Below, piece after piece: positions 16,426-25,420 of a DNA stretch of 64,000 nucleotides. Numbering within the stretch: the stretch's first letter is position 1; each line of letters begins with the position of its first letter. The stretch covers positions 124,001 to 188,000 of the forward strand of contig JANFFA010000005.1 in the NCBI GenBank assembly GCA_030848925.1, read 5' to 3'. A program made the translations under genes and the position numbers. The notes under the pieces are model-generated. The model searched no databases. It was not told where the DNA came from and saw nothing but the letters and a program-made list of their open reading frames with translations. This DNA is from Rhodalgimonas zhirmunskyi. GTDB taxonomy: Bacteria > Pseudomonadota > Alphaproteobacteria > Rhodobacterales > Rhodobacteraceae.

Positions 16426-18609
16426 TCAGCCGATGATCGCGTTCAGCGTCTTGGAGGGCCGCATCACCGCCGCCGTTTTCGCAGCATCGGTGTGGTAATA
16501 GCCACCCAGATCAACGGCCTTTCCCTGATCCGCCATCAGCTCGGACAGGATCGCCTCTTCGCCCTCGGCCATCGCCTTGGCGATGGGCGCGAAATGCGCG
16601 GCGAGGTCGGCGTCTTCACTCTGTGCCGCAAGCGCCTCGGCCCAGTAGCGGGCGAACCAGTAATGCGAGGTGCGGTTGTCGGGCTGGCCGACCTTGCGCT
16701 CGGGCGAGTGGCCGTGTTCCAGAACCTTCTGCGTCGCGTCCTCGATCGCCGCGCCGTAAAGCGCGCCCTTGGCATGGCCCTTCTCGGCGAGGAACTTGAA
16801 GCTTTCGCCCAGCGCGCAGAATTCGCCAAGCGAATCCCAGCGCAGGTGGTTTTCTTCGACCAACTGCTGCACGTGCTTGGGCGCAGAGCCGCCCGCACCG
16901 GTTTCGAACAGACCACCACCCTGCATGAGGCTGACAATCGACAGCATCTTGGCCGAGGTGCCCAGCTCAAGGATCGGGAACAGGTCGGTCAGGTAATCGC
17001 GCAGCACGTTGCCGGTGATGGTGACCACGTCCTTGCCCGCCGTCATGTGTTCCAGCGTGAAGCGGGTCGCCTCGCGCGGGGCCATGATCGGGATCTCGAT
17101 CCCGGCCTCTTTCAACGCGGGTTCGACATATTTGATCAGCTCCGCATCATGGGCGCGGTTCGCATCCAGCCAGAAGGCGGCCAGACCGGTTGCCTTGGTG
17201 CGGCGGATGCCAAGCGCGATCCAGTCGAGGATCGGCTCCTTGTGCACCGTGCAGCTGCGCCAGATGTCGCCCTTCGACACCTTTTGCTCAAGCAGCACAT
17301 CGTCATTGCCGCCCAACACGCGGATGGTGCCGTTCGCAGGGATTTCAAACGTGGTGGGGTGCGAGCCGTATTCCTCGGCCTTCTGTGCCATCAGGCCGAC
17401 GTTCGACACCGCGCCGGCGGTGGTCACGTCCAGCTTGCCGTTCTTCTTGAAGAAATCGATCGTCTCGTCATAGACCACCGAATAGCAGTTGTCGGGGATG
17501 CAGCACTTGGTCGGCGCGGCCTTGCCATCCGGGCCCCAGCCGATGCCGCCCGCGCGGATCACCGCGGGCATGGAGGCGTCGATGATCACGTCCGACGGCA
17601 CGTGAAGGTTGGTGATGCCCTTGTCGCTGTCGACCATATAGAGCGGCGGGCGCGCGTCGAGCGCGGCCTTCAGGTCGGCTTCCATCTCGGCATTGCCGGC
17701 GATCTCTTTTTCCAGCGCGCCGATGCCCGAATTGGGGTTCCAGTCGAGCTTGTCACCATGCTTGGCGATGAAATCTTCCAGATACACGCTTACGAAATGG
17801 CCAAAGATGATCGGGTCTGACACCTTCATCATCGTCGCCTTGAGGTGAACCGAGAACAGAACGCCGGGTTCCATGCTCTCGACCTCGGCCTTGATATAGC
17901 TGCGCAGGGCCGTGGCGCTCATGTAGGTCGCATCGACGATGGTGCCTTCGCGATATTGCAGCCCGCCCTTCAGCTTGGTCTCGTTGCCGTCCGCATCGGT
18001 GAACAGGATCTTGCCGTTGCCCGCCTGATCGGCGCTGATGGTGGTCGAGATTTCGTTGGCGAAGAAATCATCGCCCGGCATCGCCGCAACGGTGGTGGGG
18101 CTGTCGGCGCTCCAGTCGCCCATCGAATGGGGGTGCGCCTTGGCGTATTCCTTGACCGCCTTGGCCGAACGGCGATCCGAGTTGCCTTCGCGCAGGACCG
18201 GGTTCACAGCCGAACCTTTGATCGTGTCATAGCGCGCGCGAATTTCCTTTTCTTCGTCGGTCTTGGGGTCCGAAGGGTAATCGGGAATGGCATAGCCCTG
18301 CGATTGCAGTTCCTTCACCGCCGCTTCCAACTGCGGCACCGAGGCCGACACGTTCGGAAGCTTGATCACGTTGGCCTCGGGGGTTTTCACCAGATCGCCC
18401 AGTTCGGCCAGATCGTCCGACACCTTCTGATCGTCCTTCAGGTAATCGGGGAATTGCGCCAGAATCCGCGCCGCGACCGAGATGTTGCGCGTGGCAACGT
18501 CGATGCCCGCCGCCGACGCAAAGGACCGGATGATCGGCAAGAGCGACGCGCTGGCAAGTTCGGGTGCTTCGTCGACGGTGGTGTAGATGATATCGGGGGT
18601 CTTGGCCAT
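16426..18609 (-). CDS. icd: NADP-dependent isocitrate dehydrogenase, monomeric type
   Basis: A 727-residue enzyme of the large monomeric IDH family (about 740 residues; unrelated in length to the 400-residue dimeric type). It converts isocitrate to 2-oxoglutarate with NADPH production in the TCA cycle. Family segments include [19 protein letters not shown] at the N-terminus, [17 protein letters not shown] near residue 135, [12 protein letters not shown] near residue 346 and [18 protein letters not shown] near residue 650. The start at 18609 has GGAG upstream; the in-frame extension to 18657 lacks support. It is monocistronic, with its own terminator and a candidate operator about 140 bp upstream. 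Confidence 0.95.
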   Translation of the reverse strand: MAKTPDIIYTTVDEAPELASASLLPIIRSFASAAGIDVATRNISVAARILAQFPDYLKDDQKVSDDLAELGDLVKTPEANVIKLPNVSASVPQLEAAVKELQSQGYAIPDYPSDPKTDEEKEIRARYDTIKGSAVNPVLREGNSDRRSAKAVKEYAKAHPHSMGDWSADSPTTVAAMPGDDFFANEISTTISADQAGNGKILFTDADGNETKLKGGLQYREGTIVDATYMSATALRSYIKAEVESMEPGVLFSVHLKATMMKVSDPIIFGHFVSVYLEDFIAKHGDKLDWNPNSGIGALEKEIAGNAEMEADLKAALDARPPLYMVDSDKGITNLHVPSDVIIDASMPAVIRAGGIGWGPDGKAAPTKCCIPDNCYSVVYDETIDFFKKNGKLDVTTAGAVSNVGLMAQKAEEYGSHPTTFEIPANGTIRVLGGNDDVLLEQKVSKGDIWRSCTVHKEPILDWIALGIRRTKATGLAAFWLDANRAHDAELIKYVEPALKEAGIEIPIMAPREATRFTLEHMTAGKDVVTITGNVLRDYLTDLFPILELGTSAKMLSIVSLMQGGGLFETGAGGSAPKHVQQLVEENHLRWDSLGEFCALGESFKFLAEKGHAKGALYGAAIEDATQKVLEHGHSPERKVGQPDNRTSHYWFARYWAEALAAQSEDADLAAHFAPIAKAMAEGEEAILSELMADQGKAVDLGGYYHTDAAKTAAVMRPSKTLNAIIG

Positions 18610-18748
18610 GATGCTGCATCTCCGCTTTTCTGGCCCGCCCGACGCCCGCGTTGACACGGGATCGGTGCGGCGTTGCAGGGTCAGGCGAGGGAATCTCGCA
18701 TGGCCCCGACGATTGGCCTTCTGCTAGATCAGATGGGGCCGATAGTCA

Positions 18749-18768
18749 ATGTGTGCCATGGTATACAT
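18749..18768. promoter_or_regulatory. Candidate operator palindrome upstream of icd
   Basis: ATGTGTGCCATGGTATACAT is an imperfect 20-bp palindrome in which 8 of 10 positions pair (ATGTRTRCCA half-sites). It lies about 140 bp before the icd start, in a 233-bp gap, and looks like a dimer-binding site of GntR or LacI type. Function is inferred from symmetry only. Confidence 0.35.
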
Positions 18769-18842
18769 TTGACGAATTGCGCGCTTTCGCGCCGTCCGTC
18801 AGACGCCGCGCGCCATTGGTGCCACGTGACGATCTGGCCAGT

Positions 18843-19466
18843 TCAGCCGCGCCTGCGATGCAGCGGCACCCGGCGAAACACCGTCTTTACCATCAGCATC
18901 AGATCAAAACACAGGCTGCGCTCGCGCTGATAGATCAGGTCGAGCCGCGCCTTGGCCGGGATGCAGCGGCGGCAATAGGCGGCTTCGGTCTCTTCCGCGC
19001 TGTTGCAGGCGGCAAGCAGGCGCTCTTCGTGGCGATGATAGGCCAGCGTGGCAAGACCGGTGACACCGGGGCGCGATTTCAGCACCTCGGCGTAAATCTC
19101 GGGGTAGGCTTCGACATAGCGGCGCAGCGGCGGGCGCGGACCGACAAACGAGATATCGCCGCGCAGGATGTTCCAAAGCTGCGGCACCTCATCCAGACGG
19201 GTCCGGCGCAGGAACTTGCCGGTCGGGGTGATCCGCGTGACCTTGTCACCGCCCGTAACGCCACTGTCGGCGGCGGATTGCGTCATGGTGCGGAATTTCC
19301 ACAACATGAAGGGCTGGCCCGGCGCGCGCATCCGTTCGGCCCGGTAAAGCACGGGGCGGCCATCGCGGATCAGGATCACCGCCGCAATCACAAGCACCAC
19401 CGGCCACAGCACCATCGCCAGCATCAGCGCCAGCACGAGATCGACAATCCGCTTGCCCGGCGTCAT
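18843..19466 (-). CDS. Undecaprenyl-phosphate sugar phosphotransferase-like protein (bacterial sugar transferase)
   Basis: A 207-residue ExoY/WcaJ-type enzyme that loads the first sugar onto undecaprenyl phosphate. One N-terminal membrane hairpin (DLVLALMLAMVLWPVVLV) is followed by the conserved catalytic region: KFRTM, TPTGKFLRRTRLDEVPQLWN (the D-E pair) and DISFVGPRPP. The C-terminus GVTGLATL fits the family (usually GxTGxWQ). The C-terminal 80 residues include an extra cysteine-containing stretch (EAAYCRRCIP). The start ATG at 19466 overlaps the stop of the upstream reductase gene by 4 bp, so the two are one unit for exopolysaccharide or glycan assembly. Confidence 0.9.
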   Translation of the reverse strand: MTPGKRIVDLVLALMLAMVLWPVVLVIAAVILIRDGRPVLYRAERMRAPGQPFMLWKFRTMTQSAADSGVTGGDKVTRITPTGKFLRRTRLDEVPQLWNILRGDISFVGPRPPLRRYVEAYPEIYAEVLKSRPGVTGLATLAYHRHEERLLAACNSAEETEAAYCRRCIPAKARLDLIYQRERSLCFDLMLMVKTVFRRVPLHRRRG

Positions 19467-20398
19467 CCCTGCGCCCCCCGCAGCGCGTTCCAGCTTGCGA
19501 TCATATCCTCGGCGTTGCGGTCGGGCAGCGGGACGATCTGGCGCAGCGCACTGGTGTCGAGCGCGACCATGCGCGCGGCACTGTCGGGGGCAGGGCGCCA
19601 GTTGACCCCACAGCCCGCCGCGCGCGCCAGCGCCTCCATCGCCACCGGTTGCGGCGCGGCGACGTTCAGAACCCTCGGCAACCGCTTGGGCGGGCTGGCC
19701 ACCAGCCGATCCACGACATGGGCAAGGTCCGGCATGGTCAGGTAGCTGCGCCACGGGCCTTCGCCATCGTCGAATTGGTCGAGCGTGATCGTGTGATCGC
19801 CGCTGCGGCCAAGCGCGCCGCCAATCGCCGCGAACAGGCTGTCGGCCCCCACCACATTGGCCAGCCGAAGCGACACCGCACGCGCGCCGCGCGGATGCGC
19901 CTCGGCCCAGTCCATCAAAGCGGTTTCCATCGCCAGCTTGGCCGCGCCATAGGCGTTGATCTGTCCGCCCGCCCGCGTTTCGGGAAAGGCGCCAGATATC
20001 GCGCCGGGCGCGGCTGGACGTGGCTCATAGACGGCGGCAGACGAACAGTGCAGCACCAACCCGGCACCGATGTCCTGCGCGAGATCCTGCGCCTGCAAGG
20101 CCAGCTTGGCGTTCAGGGCAAGATCCGACGCGGTTTTCGCATGTGCCGGCGTCACCCCCCATAGCGCAAGGATCGCACGGATCGGCCCCAGATCGCCGGG
20201 CACCGGATCACCCGGGCACCATTGCAGCCAGTGTCCGTGCGTCTCTGGACCCGGCCTGCGCCGGTATTGCCAATAGACCTCGCTGCCATGCGATGGGGCC
20301 GTGTCTTGCGATGATGCCCAGTATCGCCGAAGCATCCGTCCCAACTGGCCACTCGCGCCCAGAACCAGAATCCCGCCGTGGTGTTCCTGTTTCGCCAT
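19463..20398 (-). CDS. NAD(P)-dependent nucleotide-sugar epimerase/reductase (extended SDR)
   Basis: A 311-residue Rossmann protein with GASGQLG (residues 14-20) for the cofactor and YGAAK as the catalytic Y-x-x-x-K. The Ser of the triad may be in LHCSSAAVYEP. It resembles RmlD/GalE-type sugar reductases or epimerases. It is the first gene of a two-gene unit with the sugar transferase and probably makes or modifies the sugar that enzyme transfers. The substrate cannot be told. It is divergent from the export lipoprotein gene across about 100 bp. Confidence 0.8.
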   Translation of the reverse strand: MAKQEHHGGILVLGASGQLGRMLRRYWASSQDTAPSHGSEVYWQYRRRPGPETHGHWLQWCPGDPVPGDLGPIRAILALWGVTPAHAKTASDLALNAKLALQAQDLAQDIGAGLVLHCSSAAVYEPRPAAPGAISGAFPETRAGGQINAYGAAKLAMETALMDWAEAHPRGARAVSLRLANVVGADSLFAAIGGALGRSGDHTITLDQFDDGEGPWRSYLTMPDLAHVVDRLVASPPKRLPRVLNVAAPQPVAMEALARAAGCGVNWRPAPDSAARMVALDTSALRQIVPLPDRNAEDMIASWNALRGAQG

Positions 20399-20502
20399 AT
20401 TCTCGCCGACGATCCCATGTTTTGTGAATTAAGGGCTGACTACACCAGCATATAGCGTGTATTACCTCGGCAAACAGATGAATTTTGGATGGGGGACATC
20501 CG

Positions 20503-21618
20503 TTGAGAAAATCGGGCAGAGTATTTGCGGCCTGCGCCTTAGTTTTCCTTCTTGCGGCCTGTTCCTTGCCGCGTGGCGCGGGAATGGTGAACGAGGTTCT
20601 CAAGGAACAGGACAAGGACTCACCGAATTTTCAGGTGGTTCAGGTCGGTCGCTCTAATGTCTTGGCGCTGCAATCCTGGCCGGTAACGGGCTGGAGCGGC
20701 AACTACCACTGGCTGACAGGCGGTCGTGGTCCTTCGGGGCAGATCATTCGCCCGGGCGATATCATCGACGTTGTGATCTGGGACAGCCAGGAAAACTCGC
20801 TTCTCACTGCGAACGGCTCGAACTCGGTCGCGATGAAAGGGCTGAGCGTTTCGCCTTCGGGCAAGGTGTTCGTGCCTTATCTCAACGAAGTGCTGGTGAC
20901 GGGCATGCGCCCCGATGCCGCGCGTCGCAAGATTCAAGAGGCGCTCTCGCCGATTGCGCCGGATGCGCAGGTGCAGCTGATCCACCAGTCGGGCCATCAG
21001 AACTCGGCCGATCTGGTCAGTGGTGTCGCCAAGCCCGGCACCTACCCTCTGGCCGAGCGGAACGTCACGATCCTCAGTCTGCTGGCGCAGGGCGGTGGCA
21101 TTTCGCCAAGCCTTCGCTATCCGCTGGTGCGCCTGTTCCGGGGCAGCAAAACCTACGAGATCCGCGCCGAAGACCTGATGGCCAACGCTTCCAAGAACAT
21201 CGTCGTGCGTGGCGATGACAAGGTCGTCGTGGAAGAGGACAAGCGCTACTTCACCGCCCTCGGGGCGACCGGCAAAGAAGAGCTGGTGTATTTCACCAAG
21301 GAACACATCACCGCGCTCGAAGCGCTTTCTCTGATCGGCGGCCTGTCCGATGCCCGTGCCAACCTCAAAGGGGTTCTGGTGCTGCGGGACTATAGCGCGA
21401 AACAGCTGCGCAGCGATGGCAAAGGGCCAGAGTTGCCGCAGGTGGTCTTTGCCTTCGATCTGACGAATGCCGATGGCCTCTTTGCCGCGCGCAAATTCGA
21501 GATCAATCCCGGCGACACCGTCTTTGCTACGGAAAGCCCGGTCACCACGGCACAGACGATCCTCGGCCTGATCGGGCGCGCTGTGGGTCTTGGTATCACG
21601 GTCAACGACAATACATGA
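20503..21618 (+). CDS. Outer-membrane polysaccharide export lipoprotein (OPX/Wza-like)
   Basis: A 371-residue protein with a lipoprotein signal (LVFLLAAC, lipidated Cys about residue 17), a Poly_export domain containing RPGDIIDVVIWD, and SLBB repeats (GVAKPGTYPLAERNVTILSLLAQGGG and a second around GKEELVYF). It forms the outer-membrane channel for exopolysaccharide. The start is TTG at 20503 with GGGGGA seven bases upstream; earlier in-frame codons would put residues before the signal peptide. The length is that of Wza. The Wzc-type kinase partner is not in the window. Confidence 0.9.
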   Translation: MRKSGRVFAACALVFLLAACSLPRGAGMVNEVLKEQDKDSPNFQVVQVGRSNVLALQSWPVTGWSGNYHWLTGGRGPSGQIIRPGDIIDVVIWDSQENSLLTANGSNSVAMKGLSVSPSGKVFVPYLNEVLVTGMRPDAARRKIQEALSPIAPDAQVQLIHQSGHQNSADLVSGVAKPGTYPLAERNVTILSLLAQGGGISPSLRYPLVRLFRGSKTYEIRAEDLMANASKNIVVRGDDKVVVEEDKRYFTALGATGKEELVYFTKEHITALEALSLIGGLSDARANLKGVLVLRDYSAKQLRSDGKGPELPQVVFAFDLTNADGLFAARKFEINPGDTVFATESPVTTAQTILGLIGRAVGLGITVNDNT

Positions 21619-21649
21619 TCGGTGGGGCCGGGCGCGTTGACGTCCGGCC

Positions 21650-22495
21650 TCAGCCGCGCCAGCGCAGCAGCCGCTTCTCGATCCGGGTGATCACCGCCGA
21701 AACGATCACCCCCAGAAGCGACAGGATCACCACCCCGGCGAACAACCGTTCCAGATCGTAAAGCGACCCGGCTTCAAGGATATAGGCCCCGATGCCGTAT
21801 TCCGCGCCCAGCATCTCGGCGGCGACCAGCAGGATGATCGCGATCGCAAGGCTGACACGCAGGCCCGACAGGATGCCGGGCATCGCGCCGGGCAACACGA
21901 TCTTGCGCACGATCGACGCCCAGCTCAGGCCGAAACTTTGCCCCATGCGGATCAGCCCCCGATCGACGTTATCGACCGCGCCGTACGTGGCCACCACCGT
22001 GGGCGTGAAGGTGCCAAAGGCGATCAGCGCGTATTTCGACCCTTCGTCGATGCCGAACCAGATCACGAACAACGGCAACAGCGCGATTTTCGGAATCGGG
22101 AACAGCGCCGCCACCAGCGGCACCAGCCCGGCGCGCACGTAAGAAAACAACCCGATCAGGATGCCCACCCAGATGCCCACAGCCACCCCCAGCGCCGCGC
22201 CCACGGCAAGCCGGGTCAGCGAAGGTTGCAGGTGTTTCATCAACAACCCCGAGTCCCACAACTCGCCCAGCGTGATCAGCACATCCGACGGGCGCGGCAG
22301 CGTCAGGTTGGTGATGAACCCGGTGCGCGTGCCCCACTCGGCCAGTGCGATGAGCGCAACAAAGACGACAAGCCCCACGCCCTTGCGCGGCTGCGGCGCG
22401 AAGCCCCCGCCACGAAACGGCACCGGGCGCGCGTTGGACCCGGCGCTGGCGGCTTGGTCATGCGGTGGTGCATCGTTCACTGTCGTCTCACGCAT
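21650..22495 (-). CDS. ABC transporter permease (SsuC/TauC/NitT-type)
   Basis: A 281-residue permease with six helices after a short N-terminal region. The cytoplasmic EAA-like loop reads GQSFGLSWASIVRKIVLPGAMPGILSGLR, the coupling helix for the ATPase. It starts at ATG 22495, overlapping the ATPase gene by 8 bp. It is the last gene of the binding protein-ATPase-permease unit. The stop is near a weak inverted repeat, with no clear terminator. Confidence 0.9.
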   Translation of the reverse strand: MRETTVNDAPPHDQAASAGSNARPVPFRGGGFAPQPRKGVGLVVFVALIALAEWGTRTGFITNLTLPRPSDVLITLGELWDSGLLMKHLQPSLTRLAVGAALGVAVGIWVGILIGLFSYVRAGLVPLVAALFPIPKIALLPLFVIWFGIDEGSKYALIAFGTFTPTVVATYGAVDNVDRGLIRMGQSFGLSWASIVRKIVLPGAMPGILSGLRVSLAIAIILLVAAEMLGAEYGIGAYILEAGSLYDLERLFAGVVILSLLGVIVSAVITRIEKRLLRWRG

Positions 22496-23255
22496 CGGCC
22501 AACTCCGCATCCGCTGCGCGGGCCTCGTCGCGCATGAGGTGCCAAAGGTGCGTCTGCACCTGCTCCAGCTTCGCGTCGCCCTCGCCGCGCGCGCCAAGAT
22601 CGCTGTCGATCTCGACAACCTCGCGGATTGCACCGGGGCGGCGTGACAGCACCACGATCCTGTGGCCCAGCCGGACCGCTTCGGCCAAGTTGTGGGTGAC
22701 GTAAACGGCGGTAAAGGGCGCCCGCGTCCAGAGCGACACCAGATCGTCCATCAACAAGACGCGGGTCTGCGCATCCAGCGCGGATAGCGGCTCGTCCAGC
22801 AGCATCACCGCCGGGTTCACCGCCAGTGCGCGCGCGATGGCGACCCGCTGTTTCATCCCGCCCGAAAGCTGGCGGGGCAGGGCGCGGGCGAAATCCGAAA
22901 GGCTGGTGCGTGCGAGCACATCTTCGATGATCGCCGCGCGCCGCGCCTTGGACAGGTCATGATCTTCAAGCGCGAGCGAGATATTCCCTTCGACGCTGCG
23001 CCACGGCAGCAGGGCAAAATCCTGAAACACGTAAGTAAGCGGGTTGAGGCAGCCCTCGGGTGGTTCGCCCAACTGCGTGATCGTGCCTTCGTCGGGCCGT
23101 TCCAGCCCGCCCATCATCCGCAACAATGTGGATTTTCCACAACCCGATGGCCCGACGATGCAGACGATCTTTCCCTCGGGCACGGTCAGGGTGATGTCGC
23201 GCAGCACCTGTGTGCCGCCATAGGCGTGGCTGACCCCGTCGAGGCGTAGTTCCAT
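22488..23255 (-). CDS. ABC transporter ATP-binding protein (SsuB/TauB-type)
   Basis: A 255-residue ATPase with Walker A VGPSGCGKST (about residues 34-43), Q-loop VFQDFALLPW, signature LSGGMKQRV, Walker B VMLLDEPLSALD and switch His VTHNLAEA. It drives import with the permease that overlaps its 3' end. It lies 75 bp after the binding-protein gene, with a strong stem-loop in that gap. Confidence 0.92.
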   Translation of the reverse strand: MELRLDGVSHAYGGTQVLRDITLTVPEGKIVCIVGPSGCGKSTLLRMMGGLERPDEGTITQLGEPPEGCLNPLTYVFQDFALLPWRSVEGNISLALEDHDLSKARRAAIIEDVLARTSLSDFARALPRQLSGGMKQRVAIARALAVNPAVMLLDEPLSALDAQTRVLLMDDLVSLWTRAPFTAVYVTHNLAEAVRLGHRIVVLSRRPGAIREVVEIDSDLGARGEGDAKLEQVQTHLWHLMRDEARAADAELADA

Positions 23256-23280
23256 GTGTGCGGACCTTCGGTATGGAAAC

Positions 23281-23307
23281 GCGCCGCCCCGGCAAACGGG
23301 GCGGCGC
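23281..23307 (-). terminator. Intercistronic stem-loop after the ABC binding-protein gene
   Basis: GCGCCGCCCC and GGGGCGGCGC form a perfect 10-bp stem with a seven-base loop. On the minus strand it is followed by GTTTCC, not a true T-run. It probably protects the 3' end of the binding-protein message or causes partial termination. Confidence 0.55.
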
Positions 23308-23330
23308 CAAGTCAGTGTGAATCCCGGGCC

Positions 23331-24347
23331 TTAGCCCATGGTTTCGACATAGGACGGATCGACCAGCATCTCCATCGTGACGCCACTGTCGACCAGCCCT
23401 TCGGATTTGAACCACTCAAGCTGATCGCGCACCGACGCCATGTTCAGCGCCGCACCCCGGTTCAGCATCATCGTGCCGTTGACGATCGACGGCTTGGCCT
23501 TTTCCAGCGGGCGGTCGGTATAGACATACTTGTGGATCAACTCGACCATCTGGTCGACGCCCTCTTGCCCACCTTTCATGTCGATCATGGTGTCGTCGTA
23601 ATCGGCCGCGCCCTTGGAATAGCCGGCAAGGAAGGCCTTGGTCATGTCCTGCTCGTCCGCGGCGTTCTTGGACGAGGTGAACAACGTCGTCACCTGATAG
23701 TCGGGGATATAGCTCGCCACGTCGCCGATGATATGCACCGCGCCCGACCCGGCCAGCGGTTTGGCGATATGGGGCACGATCGACCACGCGTCGATCTGGC
23801 CCGATTTCAGCGCACCGATCACCGCGCCGACCTTTTGCAGCGGCTTGAACTTCAGATTGATCCCTTCAGCCTGTGCGATCTTCGCGCCCATGTAATGGAA
23901 CGAGGACCCGGCGGTCGTCATGCCAAAGCTTTTGCCGTCCATGTCCTTGGGCGTCTTCATACCCGCCTGGAACGCCGCGTCCGAGGCGAGGATCTTTTGC
24001 CCGTCGATGCCTTCATGCTCGGACAGCGCGCCGCCGATCACCTTGACCGCGCCCTTGTCGGCGAGCGATATCAAGCCGCCCGAAATCGCCGTCACGGCGT
24101 AATCCACATCGCCGCTGGCAATCGCTACGGCCATCGGTTGCGCGGCCTGAAAGAATTTCAACTCCACATCAAGGCCCGCTTCTGCGAAATAGCCGCGCTC
24201 AACGGCAATGAAACTGCCGGAATGCGAGGTAAAGCGCAGCGCGCCAACGGTGATCTTCTTGTTCTGGGCAATGGCCGGGGCGGCCAGCGTGCTCGCAGCG
24301 GCGGCCCCCATCAGGCCAAGCGCGTGGCGGCGGTTCATACGTGTCAT
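23331..24347 (-). CDS. ABC transporter substrate-binding protein (NitT/TauT, SsuA/THI5-like)
   Basis: A 338-residue periplasmic protein. The N-terminus NRRHALGLMGAAAAS resembles a twin-arginine signal (RR followed by a hydrophobic stretch), cut after APAIAQ. The mature part reads KITVGALRFTSHSGSFIAVERGYFAEAGLDVEL, the NMT1/SsuA opening. It could bind sulfonates, taurine, a pyrimidine or a related organic molecule; the ligand is unknown. It is the first gene of a three-gene importer, with a Gfo/Idh oxidoreductase gene 101 bp upstream in the same direction. Confidence 0.88.
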   Translation of the reverse strand: MTRMNRRHALGLMGAAAASTLAAPAIAQNKKITVGALRFTSHSGSFIAVERGYFAEAGLDVELKFFQAAQPMAVAIASGDVDYAVTAISGGLISLADKGAVKVIGGALSEHEGIDGQKILASDAAFQAGMKTPKDMDGKSFGMTTAGSSFHYMGAKIAQAEGINLKFKPLQKVGAVIGALKSGQIDAWSIVPHIAKPLAGSGAVHIIGDVASYIPDYQVTTLFTSSKNAADEQDMTKAFLAGYSKGAADYDDTMIDMKGGQEGVDQMVELIHKYVYTDRPLEKAKPSIVNGTMMLNRGAALNMASVRDQLEWFKSEGLVDSGVTMEMLVDPSYVETMG

Positions 24348-24448
24348 GGGGTCTCCCTCCCTCTCTCTTTTACAAACAAGTCTCCCGGCGCGGAGTTAAC
24401 CACTTCTGACGCGAGTGAGAAAGCGTTATCAGGCGCGCGGCAGCGCGA

Positions 24449-25399
24449 TCACCCCTGCAACATCGCCTCGATCAGGACCTGCACCCGCAGCGCCTCGTCC
24501 AGCGTGGCAAGGCGGTGCGCGTCGCCCCGGCTCATCGCGGCCAGATTGTCGAGTTGCCCGCGTAGCGCCGGGCCGCGCGGATCGCCGCCCGTCGTGTCGC
24601 GCAGGGTGAAATCGCCCCCGGTCGAGGCCCAGTCGACGTAGAAATCGGTGATCCTGCGGCTTTCCCGGCTGCCCTTGATGGTCAGTTCCTGCCGGTCGGG
24701 CTGTGCCCCGCCGACGCTGGCCATCACGCTCACGGGAACGCCCGTCGCCGAGGTCAGCCGCGCCAGCATATGGGTTTCGCACAGCGCCGGATCGGCGGGA
24801 TAGGCGGGGCGCGCCCAGTCAAGCGTGAGTGGCCCCAAGACACGCTCCGAGAAGAACAGGAAATGCGAGATCACCTCGCGCGTCATGCCGCCCTCGTCGC
24901 GAAAACGCAGCCAATCCGCCGCGGCCTGCCATGCCCGTGGCCATGCGGCGTAGGTCACGATGATGTCGATGCCCATCAGATCGCCCAGCGTGCCATCCTT
25001 TGCCGCCGTGACCGTGTCGATCATCGCCGGGCTGGCGGCTTGGGTGAAGTTCACCGCCGCCGGGGTGCCGAACGCCGCCATCCGCGCCACCAGATCGCGG
25101 CTTTCGCCCACATCCACGCCCAGCGGCTTTTCAAGGAACACCGGCTTGCCCGCCTTCGCCACGGCCAGCGCCAGCGCCTTGCGCGGCCCCGGCGGGCAGG
25201 CGAGGTAAACCAGATCCGCCCCGGCAATCGCTGCCTCGGCGCTGTCGGTGATCGTCGCATCGGGCGCAATTTTAAGCGCCTCGGCACAGGCCTCGGGGTT
25301 GGGATCAAACAGCAGCGCGGGATCGAACGCGTCGTGGCGCAACATATGCTCCAACATCCTGCGCCCCATGATGCCAAGGCCGATGATTGCCGTTTTCAT
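24449..25399 (-). CDS. Gfo/Idh/MocA family oxidoreductase
   Basis: A 316-residue NAD(P)-dependent dehydrogenase. The Rossmann opening is IIGLGIMGRRML (GxGxxG, residues 6-11), and the family EKP motif is FLEKPLG near residue 96. The C-terminal sheet domain begins near residue 120. Such enzymes oxidise sugars, inositols or related cyclic alcohols. It lies between trhO and the ABC importer, all on the minus strand, and could act on the imported compound. No substrate can be given. Confidence 0.8.
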   Translation of the reverse strand: MKTAIIGLGIMGRRMLEHMLRHDAFDPALLFDPNPEACAEALKIAPDATITDSAEAAIAGADLVYLACPPGPRKALALAVAKAGKPVFLEKPLGVDVGESRDLVARMAAFGTPAAVNFTQAASPAMIDTVTAAKDGTLGDLMGIDIIVTYAAWPRAWQAAADWLRFRDEGGMTREVISHFLFFSERVLGPLTLDWARPAYPADPALCETHMLARLTSATGVPVSVMASVGGAQPDRQELTIKGSRESRRITDFYVDWASTGGDFTLRDTTGGDPRGPALRGQLDNLAAMSRGDAHRLATLDEALRVQVLIEAMLQG

Positions 25400-25420
25400 G
25401 TCATTCCCCCCAAATGCCGC

